This document shows positions 11,851 through 20,994 of a stretch of DNA of 44,460 nucleotides, one piece after another. Positions within the stretch are counted from its first letter, which is position 1. Each line of letters opens with the position of its first letter. The notes beneath the pieces were generated by a model that worked only from the letters and a program-made list of their open reading frames with translations, had not been told where the DNA came from and did no database searches. The DNA is from a virus, in IMG/VR virus record IMGVR_UViG_3300005581_002677, positions 1-44,460 of that record. One strand, written 5' to 3'. The position numbers were made by a program, and so were the translations under genes.

Positions 11851-14074
11851 TATATACTACGTAGTCCCGGACTATATCCCTAAGCAGGTTCTTTCAAATA
11901 AGAACCGCAATCGTAGTTGGGCGTATGGCTACAATGACCAATACGATGTTGTCGTAATATCTAAGACAGGTCAGATAGGTGAGGTTGTAAATATATCGGG
12001 ACTTCACATAGCATTACCTGCAGCACCTGATAAGTGTCTTCAAAGACACTCAAGTCCATCTGAGCAATATTGGGAGAGAGAGGAATTACCTGCTCCGTTG
12101 TCAAAGATAAGTTCCATCTTTCAGTGGAATGAAATGCCCAATGATTTCAAGAACAAGTGGGTTGACTATATAGAGCAGGAGTTCGATAGGAGAGAGCAGG
12201 GGATGTGGTTTATGAACAATGGGAAACCAACATACATCACAGGGGCACACTATATGTATCTGCAATGGTCCAAGATTGACATAGGATACCCTGACTATCG
12301 TGAAGCCAATAGGATATTCTATTTGTTTTGGGAGGCTTGTCGTGCTGACTTTAGGTCATTTGGAATGATATACCTCAAGATAAGGCGTTCAGGCTTTTCA
12401 TTTATGTCATCATCAGAGTGCGTCAATATTGCTACACTTGCAAGAGACTCACGCATAGGAATCCTTTCTAAGACAGGTGCTGATGCTAAGAAGATGTTTA
12501 CTGATAAGGTTGTGCCTATCAGTTCAAACCTTCCATTCTTCTTTAAACCTGTGCAGGACGGTATGGACAAGCCTAAGACAGAGTTGGCTTACCGTGTTCC
12601 TGCATCAAAGATTACGAAGAAGAATATGTCAGAGTCTTCAAGTGAAGAGATTGATGGATTGGACACTACCATAGATTGGAAGAATACAGAAGACAACTCA
12701 TATGATGGTGAGAAACTATTGTTCTTGGCACACGATGAAAGTGGTAAGTGGGTAAAGCCTGTAAACATCCTAAACAATTGGCGTGTTACAAAGACGTGTT
12801 TGCGTTTGGGTAGCAAAGTTATTGGTAAGTGTATGATGGGTTCAACGTCTAATGCTTTGGCTAAGGGTGGTGATAACTTCAAGCAGATGTATGAGGACTC
12901 ACGTGTATCAACAAGGAATGCCAATGGACAGACAAAGTCAGGGTTGTATTCTCTGTTTATACCAATGGAGTGGAATATGGAAGGGTTCATTGATAGATAT
13001 GGTATGCCTGTTCTACGTAAACCATCTCAGCCAATCCGTGGAGTTGATGACAATTGGATAATGAATGGTGCAATTGACTATTGGGAAGCAGAGGTTGAAT
13101 CACTAAAGGCTGATGCTGATGCTCTCAATGAATACTATCGTCAGTTTCCAAGGACAGAGTCTCACGCATTTCGTGACGAGAGCAAGGCTGCTCTGTTTAA
13201 CCTTACCAAGATATATCAGCAGATTGACTACAATGATTCTTTGATTCAGCAGCACCACTTAACACGTGGGTCTTTTCATTGGAAGGATGGCATTAAGGAT
13301 TCAAAAGTTGTTTGGTCACCTGATACACGTGGTAGATTCTTAGTATCGTGGATGCCGGGAAAGAACCATCAAAACAAAGTGATAGATAGGAACGGATATA
13401 AGTATCCGGGCAATGACCATATGGGAGCATTTGGTTGTGACTCATATGACATATCAGGTGTTGTTGTAGGTAAGGGTTCAAATGGTGCATTGCACGGTCT
13501 TACAGGATATCATATGGACGAGGGACCTGTAAACCAATTCTTCCTTGAATACATTGCACGTCCTCAGACTGCAGAGATATTCTTTGAAGAAGTATTGATG
13601 GCGTGTGTATTCTATGGTATGCCAATACTTATTGAGAACAACAAGCCACGTTTGCTATATCATTTCAAGAACCGTGGGTATCGTGGGTTCTGTCTCAATC
13701 GTCCTGACAAGCCATACGCAAAACTGTCAAAGTCTGAGAGAGAACTTGGAGGTATACCAAACTCATCAGAAGATGTCAAACAAGCACACGCTGCAGCAAT
13801 TGAGTCATACATTGAGAAGCATATTGGTCTTGACTTAGAAGGTAAGTATAGAGACCCTGATGATATGGGCACTATGCCATTCAGTAGGACGTTAGAGGAT
13901 TGGGCTAAGTTTGACATAAACAATCGTACAATGTTTGACGCATCTATCAGTTCGGGGTTGGCTATTATGGCTACTCAAAAACATCTGTATCAGCCTGAGA
14001 AAACACAATCAAAAATTAGCATTAACTTTGCTACATATAACAATAAGGGAACTATAAGCGAAATTAATAGATGA
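11789..14074 (+). CDS. terL: Terminase large subunit (761 aa)
   Basis: The packaging ATPase and nuclease cuts concatemeric DNA and drives it into the head. The 761 residues are long for TerL but typical of crAss-like phages. Conserved blocks are WEREELPAPL, GMWFMNNGKPTYITGAHYMY, a deviant Walker A region (YLKIRRSGFSFMSSS near residue 200, lacking a classical GKS/T), GILSKTGADAKKMFTDKVVP, Walker B with acidic pair in LLFLAHDESGKW near residue 315, and the coupling motif MGSTSN. The C-terminal RNase H-like nuclease has Asp in FGCDSYDISG near residue 551 and FDASISSG near residue 717. The coding sequence contains a dispersed dyad (12034-12049) and its 3' end holds a promoter-like TAACTTTG. Confidence 0.93.
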   Translation: MTKVSKESRQNKDGQNEGQSSIYYVVPDYIPKQVLSNKNRNRSWAYGYNDQYDVVVISKTGQIGEVVNISGLHIALPAAPDKCLQRHSSPSEQYWEREELPAPLSKISSIFQWNEMPNDFKNKWVDYIEQEFDRREQGMWFMNNGKPTYITGAHYMYLQWSKIDIGYPDYREANRIFYLFWEACRADFRSFGMIYLKIRRSGFSFMSSSECVNIATLARDSRIGILSKTGADAKKMFTDKVVPISSNLPFFFKPVQDGMDKPKTELAYRVPASKITKKNMSESSSEEIDGLDTTIDWKNTEDNSYDGEKLLFLAHDESGKWVKPVNILNNWRVTKTCLRLGSKVIGKCMMGSTSNALAKGGDNFKQMYEDSRVSTRNANGQTKSGLYSLFIPMEWNMEGFIDRYGMPVLRKPSQPIRGVDDNWIMNGAIDYWEAEVESLKADADALNEYYRQFPRTESHAFRDESKAALFNLTKIYQQIDYNDSLIQQHHLTRGSFHWKDGIKDSKVVWSPDTRGRFLVSWMPGKNHQNKVIDRNGYKYPGNDHMGAFGCDSYDISGVVVGKGSNGALHGLTGYHMDEGPVNQFFLEYIARPQTAEIFFEEVLMACVFYGMPILIENNKPRLLYHFKNRGYRGFCLNRPDKPYAKLSKSERELGGIPNSSEDVKQAHAAAIESYIEKHIGLDLEGKYRDPDDMGTMPFSRTLEDWAKFDINNRTMFDASISSGLAIMATQKHLYQPEKTQSKISINFATYNNKGTISEINR
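12034..12049. repeat. Dispersed dyad, copy 2 (inside terL)
   Basis: GTGTCTTCAAAGACAC, with the dyad extended by A and T on its flanks. It encodes C-L-Q-R-H in terL, a different frame from copy 1. No T-run follows. Confidence 0.85.
14023..14030 (+). promoter_or_regulatory. Possible -7 box inside the terL 3' end
   Basis: TAACTTTG lies in terL 41 bases before the portal ATG (14071). It matches the other boxes, but also encodes the ordinary I-N-F-A residues, so it may be chance. Confidence 0.35.
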
Positions 14075-16506
14075 AAGATGTCAAGGTAGATATATCATCT
14101 GTCGGATTCCCAAGTCAGTTCGTGTCTGATGCTGAAAAGAACACAGAACAATTTGGACTTCAGATAGGACAAGCCATTCAATACGAGTGGTTTCGGAAGG
14201 ATGGCAATCAGTGCAGATACTACAGTCAGTGGAGAGATTTCCATAGACTGCGTTTGTATGCACGTGGAGAGCAATCTGTACAAAAGTATAAAGACGAACT
14301 TGCAGTAAACGGTGACCTTTCATATTTGAATTTAGATTGGACTCCTGTACCAATCATCCCCAAGTTTGTTGACATTGTTGTTAATGGTATGTCTGACCGT
14401 TTATTTAAGGTTAAGGCATATGCTCAAGATGCAATGTCTCAAGCAAAGCGAAGCAAGTATCAGGATATGATTGAGGGGCAGATGGTTGCTAAAGATTTGC
14501 TTCAGAACATTCAGCAGCAAACAGGGGTTGACCCATTTACTATGAACCCTGATGAGTTGCCTTCAACTGATGAGGAGTTGTCATTATATATGCAACTCAA
14601 CTACAAACCTGCTATTGAGATTGCGGAGGAAGAAGCCATAAGCACAATACTTGATGAGAACAATTATCATTATCTGCGTAAGCAATGTGATTATGATTTA
14701 ATGACAATTGGTATTGCAGTTGCTAAGCACGAGTTTCTTCCCGGAGCAGGAGTTGAGGTTTCATATGTAGACCCTGCAAATGTTGTATACAGTTACACTG
14801 AGGACCCATACTTCCGTGATTGTTTCTATTGGGGTGAGATAAAGACTCTGCCGATTACTGAACTTATGAAGATTGACCCAACTCTTACAAAAGAAGATTT
14901 GGAGGAGATATCAAAGTATAGTCAGAGTTGGTATGATTACTACAACGTGGCTCAATACTATGAGAATAATATTTTTTACAGGGATACTTGCACTCTTCTT
15001 TACTACAACTACAAGACTACAAAGAAGATTGTATACAAGAAGAAGATATTAGATAATGGTGCAACTCGTATGATTGAGAAGGATGACCGATTCAATCCAC
15101 CTGTAGAGATGATGGAGGAAGGTCGCTTCGAGAAAGTAGAGAAAACCATTGATGTTTGGTACAACGGGATTATGGTTATGGGAACCAATATCTTGTTGAA
15201 GTGGGAGATGGCTGAGAATATGGTACGTCCTAAGTCAGCAACTCAACACGCTCTTCCAAACTATGTAGCCGTAGCACCACGTATGTACAAAGGTGTTATT
15301 GAATCATTGGTTCGCAGGATGATTCCTTTTGCTGACTTGATTCAAATGACACACCTAAAGTTGCAGCAAGTTATTTCTCGTGTTGTACCTGATGGTGTAT
15401 TCATTGATGCTGATGGATTGAATGAGGTTGACTTGGGTACAGGTAATGCTTACAATCCTGAGGACGCACTGAGACTATACTTCCAAACAGGTAGTGTTAT
15501 TGGTCGTTCATATACACAGGACGGTGACTTCAATAATGCACGTGTACCAATTCAAGAACTGAATAGCAACTCAGGTGCTGCTAAGACGCAGATGCTTATT
15601 GCAAACTATAACCACTATCTCGATATGATTCGTGCGGTTACAGGTTTGAATGAGGCTCGTGATGGTTCAGACCCTGACCCCAATTCTTTGGTTGGTGTTC
15701 AGAAGTTGGCAGCATTGAACTCAAACACTGCTACACGTCATATCCTTGAGGGTAGTCTATACCTGTTCAAGAGTATGGCTGAGGCATTGACGTATCGTAT
15801 TGCTGACATATTGGAGTATGCTGATTTCCGTGATGACTTTGCCAATAAGATTGGTAAGTACAATGTAAGCATATTGGAGGAAATAAAAGATTTGTATATT
15901 TATGACTTTGGAATCTTTATTGAGGTTGCTCCTGACGAAGAGCAGAAGGCTCAACTTGAGGCAAACATAAATATTGCTCTGCAGAAAGGTGATATCAATC
16001 TTGAAGATGCTATTGACATACGGGAACTTAGAAACATAAAACTTGCCAATCAGTTGTTGAAACTCAAGCGTGTTAAGAAGCAGGAGCGTGAAGAAAAGAT
16101 GCTAATGCAGAAACAGGCTATGACTGCTCAGCAGCAATTGAAGTCTCAGGAGATGGCTTCACAGTTGGCAGTTCAAAAGATTGAGATGGAGACTCGTCAG
16201 AAGATGCAAATCAAACAAGCAGAGATTGCGTTTGAGATGGAGAAGATGAACAACGAGGCTCAGTTGAAAAGCCAACTTATGGCTGAGGAGTTTAACTATA
16301 ATCTCCAATTGGCTAAGGCTCAAGGTAATGAGTTGTCTCAGAGAGAGATGGCACGTGAGGAAGCAAAAGCCAAACGTATCAGTCAGCAAAACACTGAGCA
16401 GTCACGTCTTATCAATCAGCGTAAGTTGAATTTACCACCTCAAAACTTTGAGTCAAACGAAGACTCTCTTGATGGTTTTGACTTGGCTGAGTTCTCCCCT
16501 CGATGA
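14071..16506 (+). CDS. Portal protein (811 aa)
   Basis: The portal forms the dodecameric ring through which DNA enters and leaves the head. Recognition rests on position right after terL (ATGA overlap), on size, and on conserved blocks I associate with portals of crAss-like podoviruses: LNLDWTPVPIIPKFVDIVVNG, an acidic middle, a beta-rich stretch VEVSYVDPANVVYSYTEDPYF, ATQHALPNYVAVAPRMYKG, DLIQMTHLKLQQVISRVVPDG, and NEARDGSDPDPNSLVGVQKL. Residues about 670-790 form a long Gln/Lys/Glu-rich coiled coil (LAVQKIEMETRQKMQIKQAE), such as a barrel reaching into the capsid. The C-terminus is acidic (ESNEDSLDGFDLAEF). A scaffold gene with its own promoter follows. Confidence 0.88.
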   Translation: MKDVKVDISSVGFPSQFVSDAEKNTEQFGLQIGQAIQYEWFRKDGNQCRYYSQWRDFHRLRLYARGEQSVQKYKDELAVNGDLSYLNLDWTPVPIIPKFVDIVVNGMSDRLFKVKAYAQDAMSQAKRSKYQDMIEGQMVAKDLLQNIQQQTGVDPFTMNPDELPSTDEELSLYMQLNYKPAIEIAEEEAISTILDENNYHYLRKQCDYDLMTIGIAVAKHEFLPGAGVEVSYVDPANVVYSYTEDPYFRDCFYWGEIKTLPITELMKIDPTLTKEDLEEISKYSQSWYDYYNVAQYYENNIFYRDTCTLLYYNYKTTKKIVYKKKILDNGATRMIEKDDRFNPPVEMMEEGRFEKVEKTIDVWYNGIMVMGTNILLKWEMAENMVRPKSATQHALPNYVAVAPRMYKGVIESLVRRMIPFADLIQMTHLKLQQVISRVVPDGVFIDADGLNEVDLGTGNAYNPEDALRLYFQTGSVIGRSYTQDGDFNNARVPIQELNSNSGAAKTQMLIANYNHYLDMIRAVTGLNEARDGSDPDPNSLVGVQKLAALNSNTATRHILEGSLYLFKSMAEALTYRIADILEYADFRDDFANKIGKYNVSILEEIKDLYIYDFGIFIEVAPDEEQKAQLEANINIALQKGDINLEDAIDIRELRNIKLANQLLKLKRVKKQEREEKMLMQKQAMTAQQQLKSQEMASQLAVQKIEMETRQKMQIKQAEIAFEMEKMNNEAQLKSQLMAEEFNYNLQLAKAQGNELSQREMAREEAKAKRISQQNTEQSRLINQRKLNLPPQNFESNEDSLDGFDLAEFSPR

Positions 16507-16525
16507 GGATAAAAATTTTTTCTAT

Positions 16526-16533
16526 TAACTTTG
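16526..16533 (+). promoter_or_regulatory. -7 promoter box for scaffold and capsid genes
   Basis: TAACTTTG lies 18 bases upstream of the ATG at 16551 in the short gap after the portal gene. It probably provides extra transcription of the scaffold and the abundantly needed capsid protein. No clear -33 TTG is seen. Confidence 0.65.
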
Positions 16534-16550
16534 CATAAAAATCATATCAA

Positions 16551-17660
16551 ATGGAATTGAAAGTAAGAGAAATAACAGGTGCATCTGAAAAAGGAGTTGC
16601 CGAGTTAGAACAGGAGTTGCTTGATAAGCACGAGCAAACCCTAAGTGGTGGAGAAAACAATGACAGTCAGCAGAACAATGACAGTCAGCAACAACCACCT
16701 CCGGCTCCGGGAACTGAAGACCAACCTGTTGAATTAAAAGAGGAAGACGTTCTTTCATATATTGGGAAACGGTACAACAAGGACATCAAGTCATTTGATG
16801 AACTGATGGCAGCACGTGAAGGTAATGAAGAGTTACCTGATGACGTTGCCTCATTCCTTAAGTACAAAAAAGAAACAGGTCGTGGGATACAGGACTTCTT
16901 GAAGTTACAAGAAGACTTTGATACTATGGACCCTGATAAGATGCTGAAGCAGTATTTCTTAGCAACTGAGGATGGTCTCGATGAAGATGACATCGAGGCT
17001 ATTATGGAGGACTTCAAGTACAATGAAGACTTGGATGACGAAGCAGATGTTAAGAGGGCTAAATTGGCAAAGAAAAAAGCGATTGCTAAAGCCAAGACTT
17101 ACTTTACCGAGCAGAAGGAGAAGTACAAACAACCACTTGAGTCAAGAACGGTTGGTATTCCTGAAGACGAAAAAGAAGAGTACGAGGCTTACAAGCAGTA
17201 CATACAACAGGCGAACACTCAACACGAAGAGCAGGAAAGAAAACGTCAGTGGTTCCAACAGAAAACTGATGAAGTGTTTGGTCAAGGATTCAAAGGTTTT
17301 GAGTTCAATGTAAATGACCGAAAACTTATTTTCGCTCCGGGAGATGCCTCTGAACTGAAGAAGGTTCAATCTTCACCAATGAACTTTATCAATAAGTACT
17401 TGGATGAGAGTGGTCTTATGAAAGATGCAGAGGGTTATCACAAGTCGTTAGCCATCGCAATGAACCCCGAAAAATTCGCTAAGTTCTTTTATGAGCAGGG
17501 CTTGGCAGATGCCACAGATGATGTGACACGTAAGATAAAAAATGTAAATATGTCAGAGCGTAGAGCACCTGAGGCTATTAATAAGGGGGGAGTGCAAATC
17601 AGAGAAGTAAACTCAAACGCAGGTCGTGGGTTGAAAATCAAAAGTGCAAAAAGAATTTAA
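16551..17660 (+). CDS. Putative capsid scaffolding protein (369 aa)
   Basis: The protein is acidic, charged and largely helical, and sits between portal and capsid, which is the usual place of the scaffold. Residues 30-65 are a low-complexity Asn/Asp/Ser/Gln linker followed by Pro. Residues 65-150 contain LSYIGKRYNKDIKSFDEL and acidic helices with DPDKMLKQYFLATEDGLDED. Residues 155-245 form a Lys/Glu coiled coil with KYKQPLESRTVGI and EEQERKRQWFQQK. The C-terminal part (MNFINKYLDESGLMKDAEGYH, then KFAKFFYEQGLADA) and a basic tail (GRGLKIKSAKRI) could bind the capsid. A short tandem repeat lies in the linker. A protease domain is not seen. Confidence 0.72.
   Translation: MELKVREITGASEKGVAELEQELLDKHEQTLSGGENNDSQQNNDSQQQPPPAPGTEDQPVELKEEDVLSYIGKRYNKDIKSFDELMAAREGNEELPDDVASFLKYKKETGRGIQDFLKLQEDFDTMDPDKMLKQYFLATEDGLDEDDIEAIMEDFKYNEDLDDEADVKRAKLAKKKAIAKAKTYFTEQKEKYKQPLESRTVGIPEDEKEEYEAYKQYIQQANTQHEEQERKRQWFQQKTDEVFGQGFKGFEFNVNDRKLIFAPGDASELKKVQSSPMNFINKYLDESGLMKDAEGYHKSLAIAMNPEKFAKFFYEQGLADATDDVTRKIKNVNMSERRAPEAINKGGVQIREVNSNAGRGLKIKSAKRI
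16656..16691 (+). repeat. Two-copy 18-bp tandem repeat in the scaffold linker
   Basis: AACAATGACAGTCAGCAG occurs twice in direct succession, with one difference at the last base. It encodes N-N-D-S-Q-Q twice in a disordered linker, so copy-number change would be tolerated. Confidence 0.8.
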
Positions 17661-17688
17661 GTAAAACCCTTTAAACAAACAAAAAAAA

Positions 17689-19137
17689 ATGGCAGTTCTA
17701 TCAACACCCGGATTTCAGTTGCAACCCTCAGCAGAGCAGGTTCCGTTATCCACAAACTACATCACTAACTTCAACTTCTTGAATCAGTATCTTCCTGATA
17801 CCTACGAGAAAGAATTTGAGCGTTATGGCAACCGCACAGTAGCATCCTTCCTTCGTATGGTTGGTGCTGAGATGCCTTCAAACTCTGACCAAATCAAATG
17901 GGCAGAACAAGGTCGTCTTCACACTAAGTACGTTGACGTTACTACCACCGTATTGGCAGGTGCTGACAGTGCAACTTTCACAGTCAATGACCCTAATGTA
18001 ACGGGTATTGCAATCCGTCCCGGACAAACCGTTATGATTACTCCTAACGTAGCAGGTCCTACTCAAAACAAAGGAATCGTTACTGCAGTAAACACTTCTG
18101 CAGATACTTTCGATGTTGCCTTCTACGAAGGTGGCGGTATGACCAATGCTTCAGCAGCCAACAAATTCACTGTATTCATTTACGGTTCTGAATTTAAGAA
18201 GGGCACTGTAGGTATGATTGGTTCTTTGGAAGCCGAAGACGAAATCTTCAGCAACTCTCCTATCATCATCAAAGACAAGTATGCCGTTTCAGGTTCTGAT
18301 ATGGCTCAGATTGGATGGGTAGAAGTAACCACTGAGAACGGTGCTACAGGTTACCTGTGGTATCTGAAGTCAGAGCACGAGACTCGTCTCCGCTTTGAAG
18401 ATTACCTTGAGACCGCTATGTTGGAAGCCGTTCCTGCCGAAACAGGTTCAGGTGCTGCTAACGCTGCTCTTAACCCTACCTATGGTAACAAAGGTTCTGA
18501 GGGTGTTTTCTACGTAGTTAACTCTCGTGGTAACGTATGGGGTGCAGGTAATCCTACTACCTTGGCTGACTTCGACACAATCGTTTCTCGTCTTGACAAG
18601 CAGGGTTCTATCGAAGAGAATGTTCTTTTCGTAAACCGTGAGTTCTCTTTCGACATTGACGATATGTTGGCTACCTTGAACGGTTTCAATGGTACAGGTG
18701 CTGCTAACTCAGCGTCCTTCGGTCTGTTCGACAACGACACCGATATGGCTTTGAACCTTGGCTTTAGCGGTTTCCGCAGAGGCTATGACTTCTACAAGTC
18801 TGATTGGAAATACCTGAACGACCCAACTATGCGTGGCGGTCTGACCCTGTCTACCACAGGTACTACCACTGCTAACGTAATCACAGGTATGCTCGTACCT
18901 GCAGGTTCTACCACTGTGTATGACCAAATCCTTGGTAAGAATGCCAAGCGTCCTTTCCTCCACGTGCGTTACCGTGCGTCTGAGGCTGAAGACCGCAGGT
19001 ACAAAACTTGGATTACAGGTTCTGCCGGAGGTGCTGCAACAAGTGACCTTGATGCAATGGAAGTAAACTTCCTCTCTGAACGTGCCGTGTGCACTTTGGG
19101 AGCGAACAACTTCTTCCTGTTCCGTTACGGTGCTTAA
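17689..19137 (+). CDS. Major capsid protein (482 aa)
   Basis: This is the main shell protein, probably of the HK97 fold. It follows portal and scaffold. The N-terminal block LNQYLPDTYEKEFERYGNRT and then LRMVGAEMPSNSDQIKWAEQ are the sequences I recall from capsid proteins of crAss-like phages. Residues about 85-150 are beta-rich with ADSATFTVNDP and RPGQTVMITPN, a possible insertion domain. The later blocks SRGNVWGAGNPTTLADFDTI and FGLFDNDTDMALNLGFSGFR fit the rest of the fold. Codon use differs from the neighbours: many codons end in C (TTC, AAC, ACC), as expected for a highly expressed gene. A-rich sequence precedes the ATG, and a strong terminator follows the stop. Confidence 0.9.
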   Translation: MAVLSTPGFQLQPSAEQVPLSTNYITNFNFLNQYLPDTYEKEFERYGNRTVASFLRMVGAEMPSNSDQIKWAEQGRLHTKYVDVTTTVLAGADSATFTVNDPNVTGIAIRPGQTVMITPNVAGPTQNKGIVTAVNTSADTFDVAFYEGGGMTNASAANKFTVFIYGSEFKKGTVGMIGSLEAEDEIFSNSPIIIKDKYAVSGSDMAQIGWVEVTTENGATGYLWYLKSEHETRLRFEDYLETAMLEAVPAETGSGAANAALNPTYGNKGSEGVFYVVNSRGNVWGAGNPTTLADFDTIVSRLDKQGSIEENVLFVNREFSFDIDDMLATLNGFNGTGAANSASFGLFDNDTDMALNLGFSGFRRGYDFYKSDWKYLNDPTMRGGLTLSTTGTTTANVITGMLVPAGSTTVYDQILGKNAKRPFLHVRYRASEAEDRRYKTWITGSAGGAATSDLDAMEVNFLSERAVCTLGANNFFLFRYGA

Positions 19138-19154
19138 TCCTAAGCAAATCAAAT

Positions 19155-19187
19155 GGGGGGTGTCTTCAAAGACACTCCCCTATTTTT
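19155..19187 (+). terminator. Terminator after the capsid gene, contains dyad copy 3
   Basis: GGGGGGTGTCTT (19155-19166) pairs with AAGACACTCCCC (19169-19180) through one G-T wobble; the likely loop is TCAA. TATTTTT follows. The central 16 bases (19160-19175, GTGTCTTCAAAGACAC) are the same dyad found inside four other genes. Confidence 0.88.
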
Positions 19188-19212
19188 AAATTCAAATCAT
19201 ATCTTATCAAAA

Positions 19213-19968
19213 ATGAAAAAGTCAAATTTAACACCCAAAGACAGGTACTACAGACTTCGTAATGAACTCGCTCCCCTGTCTTACACAATTGCAACTCGCA
19301 ACAACCGTAGATATCCTCTACTGTGGTACGATGAAGAAAAGAATGTAAACCGACCCCTACGCTATGCGGTGAATCAAAAGTCACCATTTGAAGATGAGCA
19401 GGACGGTAACGCAATCATCGAACCTATCACATTTGAAAGAGGTTTTCTTTTTGTCCCAAAGACTAATCCTGTACTTCAGCAGTTTCTTTATTACCACCCT
19501 CAGAATGGTGTACTGTTCGAGGAAGTAGATAATGAGCGTGATGCACAGAAAGTTGTTGAGGAACTGAACTCAGAAGTTGAGGCTCTTATCCGTGCACGTG
19601 AAATGAATATTGAGCAACTTGAAATAGTTGGTCGTGTTCTATTCCAACGTGACACCACAAAGGTTACATCTGCAGAGTTGAAACGTGACGTACTTATCTA
19701 TGCACGTAATTATCCAAAGCAATTTCTTGAGGCTCTTGAGGACCCAATGCTTAAACTTCAGTCAAACGTACACATCTTCTTTGACAAAAGTTTGTTGGGA
19801 TTCAGGAATGGCAATAAGGAAGTTTGGTATAACACTCCCACCAACAAGAAGAAGATGCTTACTGTACCATATGGAGAAGACCCATACGTGTTGGTATCAT
19901 TATTCCTCAAGTCTGATGAAGGTATCGAGGCTTTGAAAATGTTGGAGTTCCATTTGGATTCTGCATAA
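19213..19968 (+). CDS. Conserved post-capsid virion-module protein (251 aa)
   Basis: The start is set at MKKSNLTPKDRYYRLRNELAP; an in-frame ATG 20 codons earlier lies inside the terminator and is rejected. The pattern LSYTIATRNNRRYPLLWYDE, NQKSPFEDEQDGNAIIEPI, GFLFVPKTNPVLQQFLYYHP, and VPYGEDPYVLVSLFLKSDEG is one I recall from a protein encoded directly after the capsid gene in many marine and Bacteroidota phages. A helical middle segment (residues 105-165) is acidic. Function is not known; a head-completion or decoration role is inferred from position. Strong terminators flank both ends, so it may form its own short unit or depend on read-through. Confidence 0.8.
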   Translation: MKKSNLTPKDRYYRLRNELAPLSYTIATRNNRRYPLLWYDEEKNVNRPLRYAVNQKSPFEDEQDGNAIIEPITFERGFLFVPKTNPVLQQFLYYHPQNGVLFEEVDNERDAQKVVEELNSEVEALIRAREMNIEQLEIVGRVLFQRDTTKVTSAELKRDVLIYARNYPKQFLEALEDPMLKLQSNVHIFFDKSLLGFRNGNKEVWYNTPTNKKKMLTVPYGEDPYVLVSLFLKSDEGIEALKMLEFHLDSA

Positions 19969-19987
19969 TTAATAGTTACGCTTTGAG

Positions 19988-20017
19988 AAGAGGGGTTTGT
20001 AGCCCCTCTTTTTTTTT
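19988..20017 (+). terminator. Intrinsic terminator before the connector genes
   Basis: AAGAGGGG (19988-19995) pairs with CCCCTCTT (20003-20010) across the loop TTTGTAG, and a run of T continues to 20017. A promoter box starts four bases later, so one transcription unit ends as another starts. Confidence 0.92.
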
Positions 20018-20020
20018 ACG

Positions 20021-20028
20021 TATCTTTG
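20021..20028 (+). promoter_or_regulatory. -7 promoter box for the connector and tail genes
   Basis: TATCTTTG lies directly after the terminator at 19988-20017 and 16 bases before the ATG at 20044. It is likely the main start of the unit that includes the nozzle gene. Confidence 0.68.
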
Positions 20029-20043
20029 TGAAAACAGAAAACG

Positions 20044-20982
20044 ATGATTAATTCGGTTAGAAATACTGTGCTTTCCGTGGTTAACAAGAACAACTATGGT
20101 TATATATCTCCTTCAGATTTCAACCTATTTGCACAACAGGCTCAGTTAGAAATATTCGAGGAATACTTTAGTGATTATAATACACTTGTAAACAAAGAGA
20201 ACTCAAGAGTGTCAGGTACAGGATATGCTGATATTAAGAAAGGAGTTGAGGAAATGATTGATATCTTTTCTGTGACAAATTTCTTGAATCATAATTCTGC
20301 AAATACATATTTTCTTCCATCATTGACAACCACAGGTGATGATTACTTTATGATAAATAAAGTTCTTTGCTATCCTGTGATTCTTGCTCAAGGTCAGAAT
20401 ACAAATACTGTATTGAACTCATTGGAAGATTCTACCGCTACATTTTTAACTGATGGGATTGTTGTTGGTGATATTGTAGCAAACCTTACTACAGGTGTAC
20501 AGGCAACAGTGGTCAATGTAATTTCAAATACTCTTATTCTTTTGTCTGCAAATATCTTTGCAGTATTCCCTGAAAACTATGCCATATATGACAAGAGTGT
20601 AGTGAATGAAGTTGAGAGAGTGAGTCATAACAAAATAACTTTGCTTACCAATTCTCTATTGACTGCTCCATCTAATACATATCCGGCTTATACTGAACAA
20701 TACGATTTAATGACTATATACCCTGAAACAATTGTAAAGCAGGGACAGATAGTTAGTCAGTATATTCGATATCCTAAAACACCAAAGTGGACATACATTA
20801 CTTTGTTAAATGGTGAACCTGCTTTTGACCAATCTCAGCCTGACTATCAGGACTTTGAGGTTCCTCTTGAGGATGAGTATAAATTGGTTCAGAAGATTCT
20901 TCAGTACGCAGGTATCTCTATCCGGGAGACTGAGGTTTATCAGTTTGCTAAGGTTGAAGAGAGGGAGCAACAACAACAATAA
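20044..20982 (+). CDS. Putative head-tail connector protein (312 aa)
   Basis: The protein probably belongs to the ring below the portal. The first half reads MINSVRNTVLSVVNKNNYGY, ISPSDFNLFAQQAQLEIFEE and YADIKKGVEEMIDIFSV, helical blocks I associate with connector-position proteins of related podoviruses. The C-terminal half has EVERVSHNKITLLTNSLL, YPETIVKQGQIVSQYIRYP and PLEDEYKLVQKILQYAGI, ending in a Gln run. A beta module at residues about 120-180 (GDIVANLTTGVQATV, SNTLILLSANIF, ENYAIY) is shared with the small virion protein at 5031. Thirteen bases separate it from the next gene, with which it probably forms the neck. The precise ring position cannot be told from sequence. Confidence 0.65.
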   Translation: MINSVRNTVLSVVNKNNYGYISPSDFNLFAQQAQLEIFEEYFSDYNTLVNKENSRVSGTGYADIKKGVEEMIDIFSVTNFLNHNSANTYFLPSLTTTGDDYFMINKVLCYPVILAQGQNTNTVLNSLEDSTATFLTDGIVVGDIVANLTTGVQATVVNVISNTLILLSANIFAVFPENYAIYDKSVVNEVERVSHNKITLLTNSLLTAPSNTYPAYTEQYDLMTIYPETIVKQGQIVSQYIRYPKTPKWTYITLLNGEPAFDQSQPDYQDFEVPLEDEYKLVQKILQYAGISIRETEVYQFAKVEEREQQQQ

Positions 20983-20994
20983 TAGCAATTAGAT

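Noticed and set aside
19153-19212. Extended N-terminus of the post-capsid gene starting at 19153
   Set aside because: Those 20 codons lie inside the terminator hairpin and its tail; the start at 19213 matches the family pattern.
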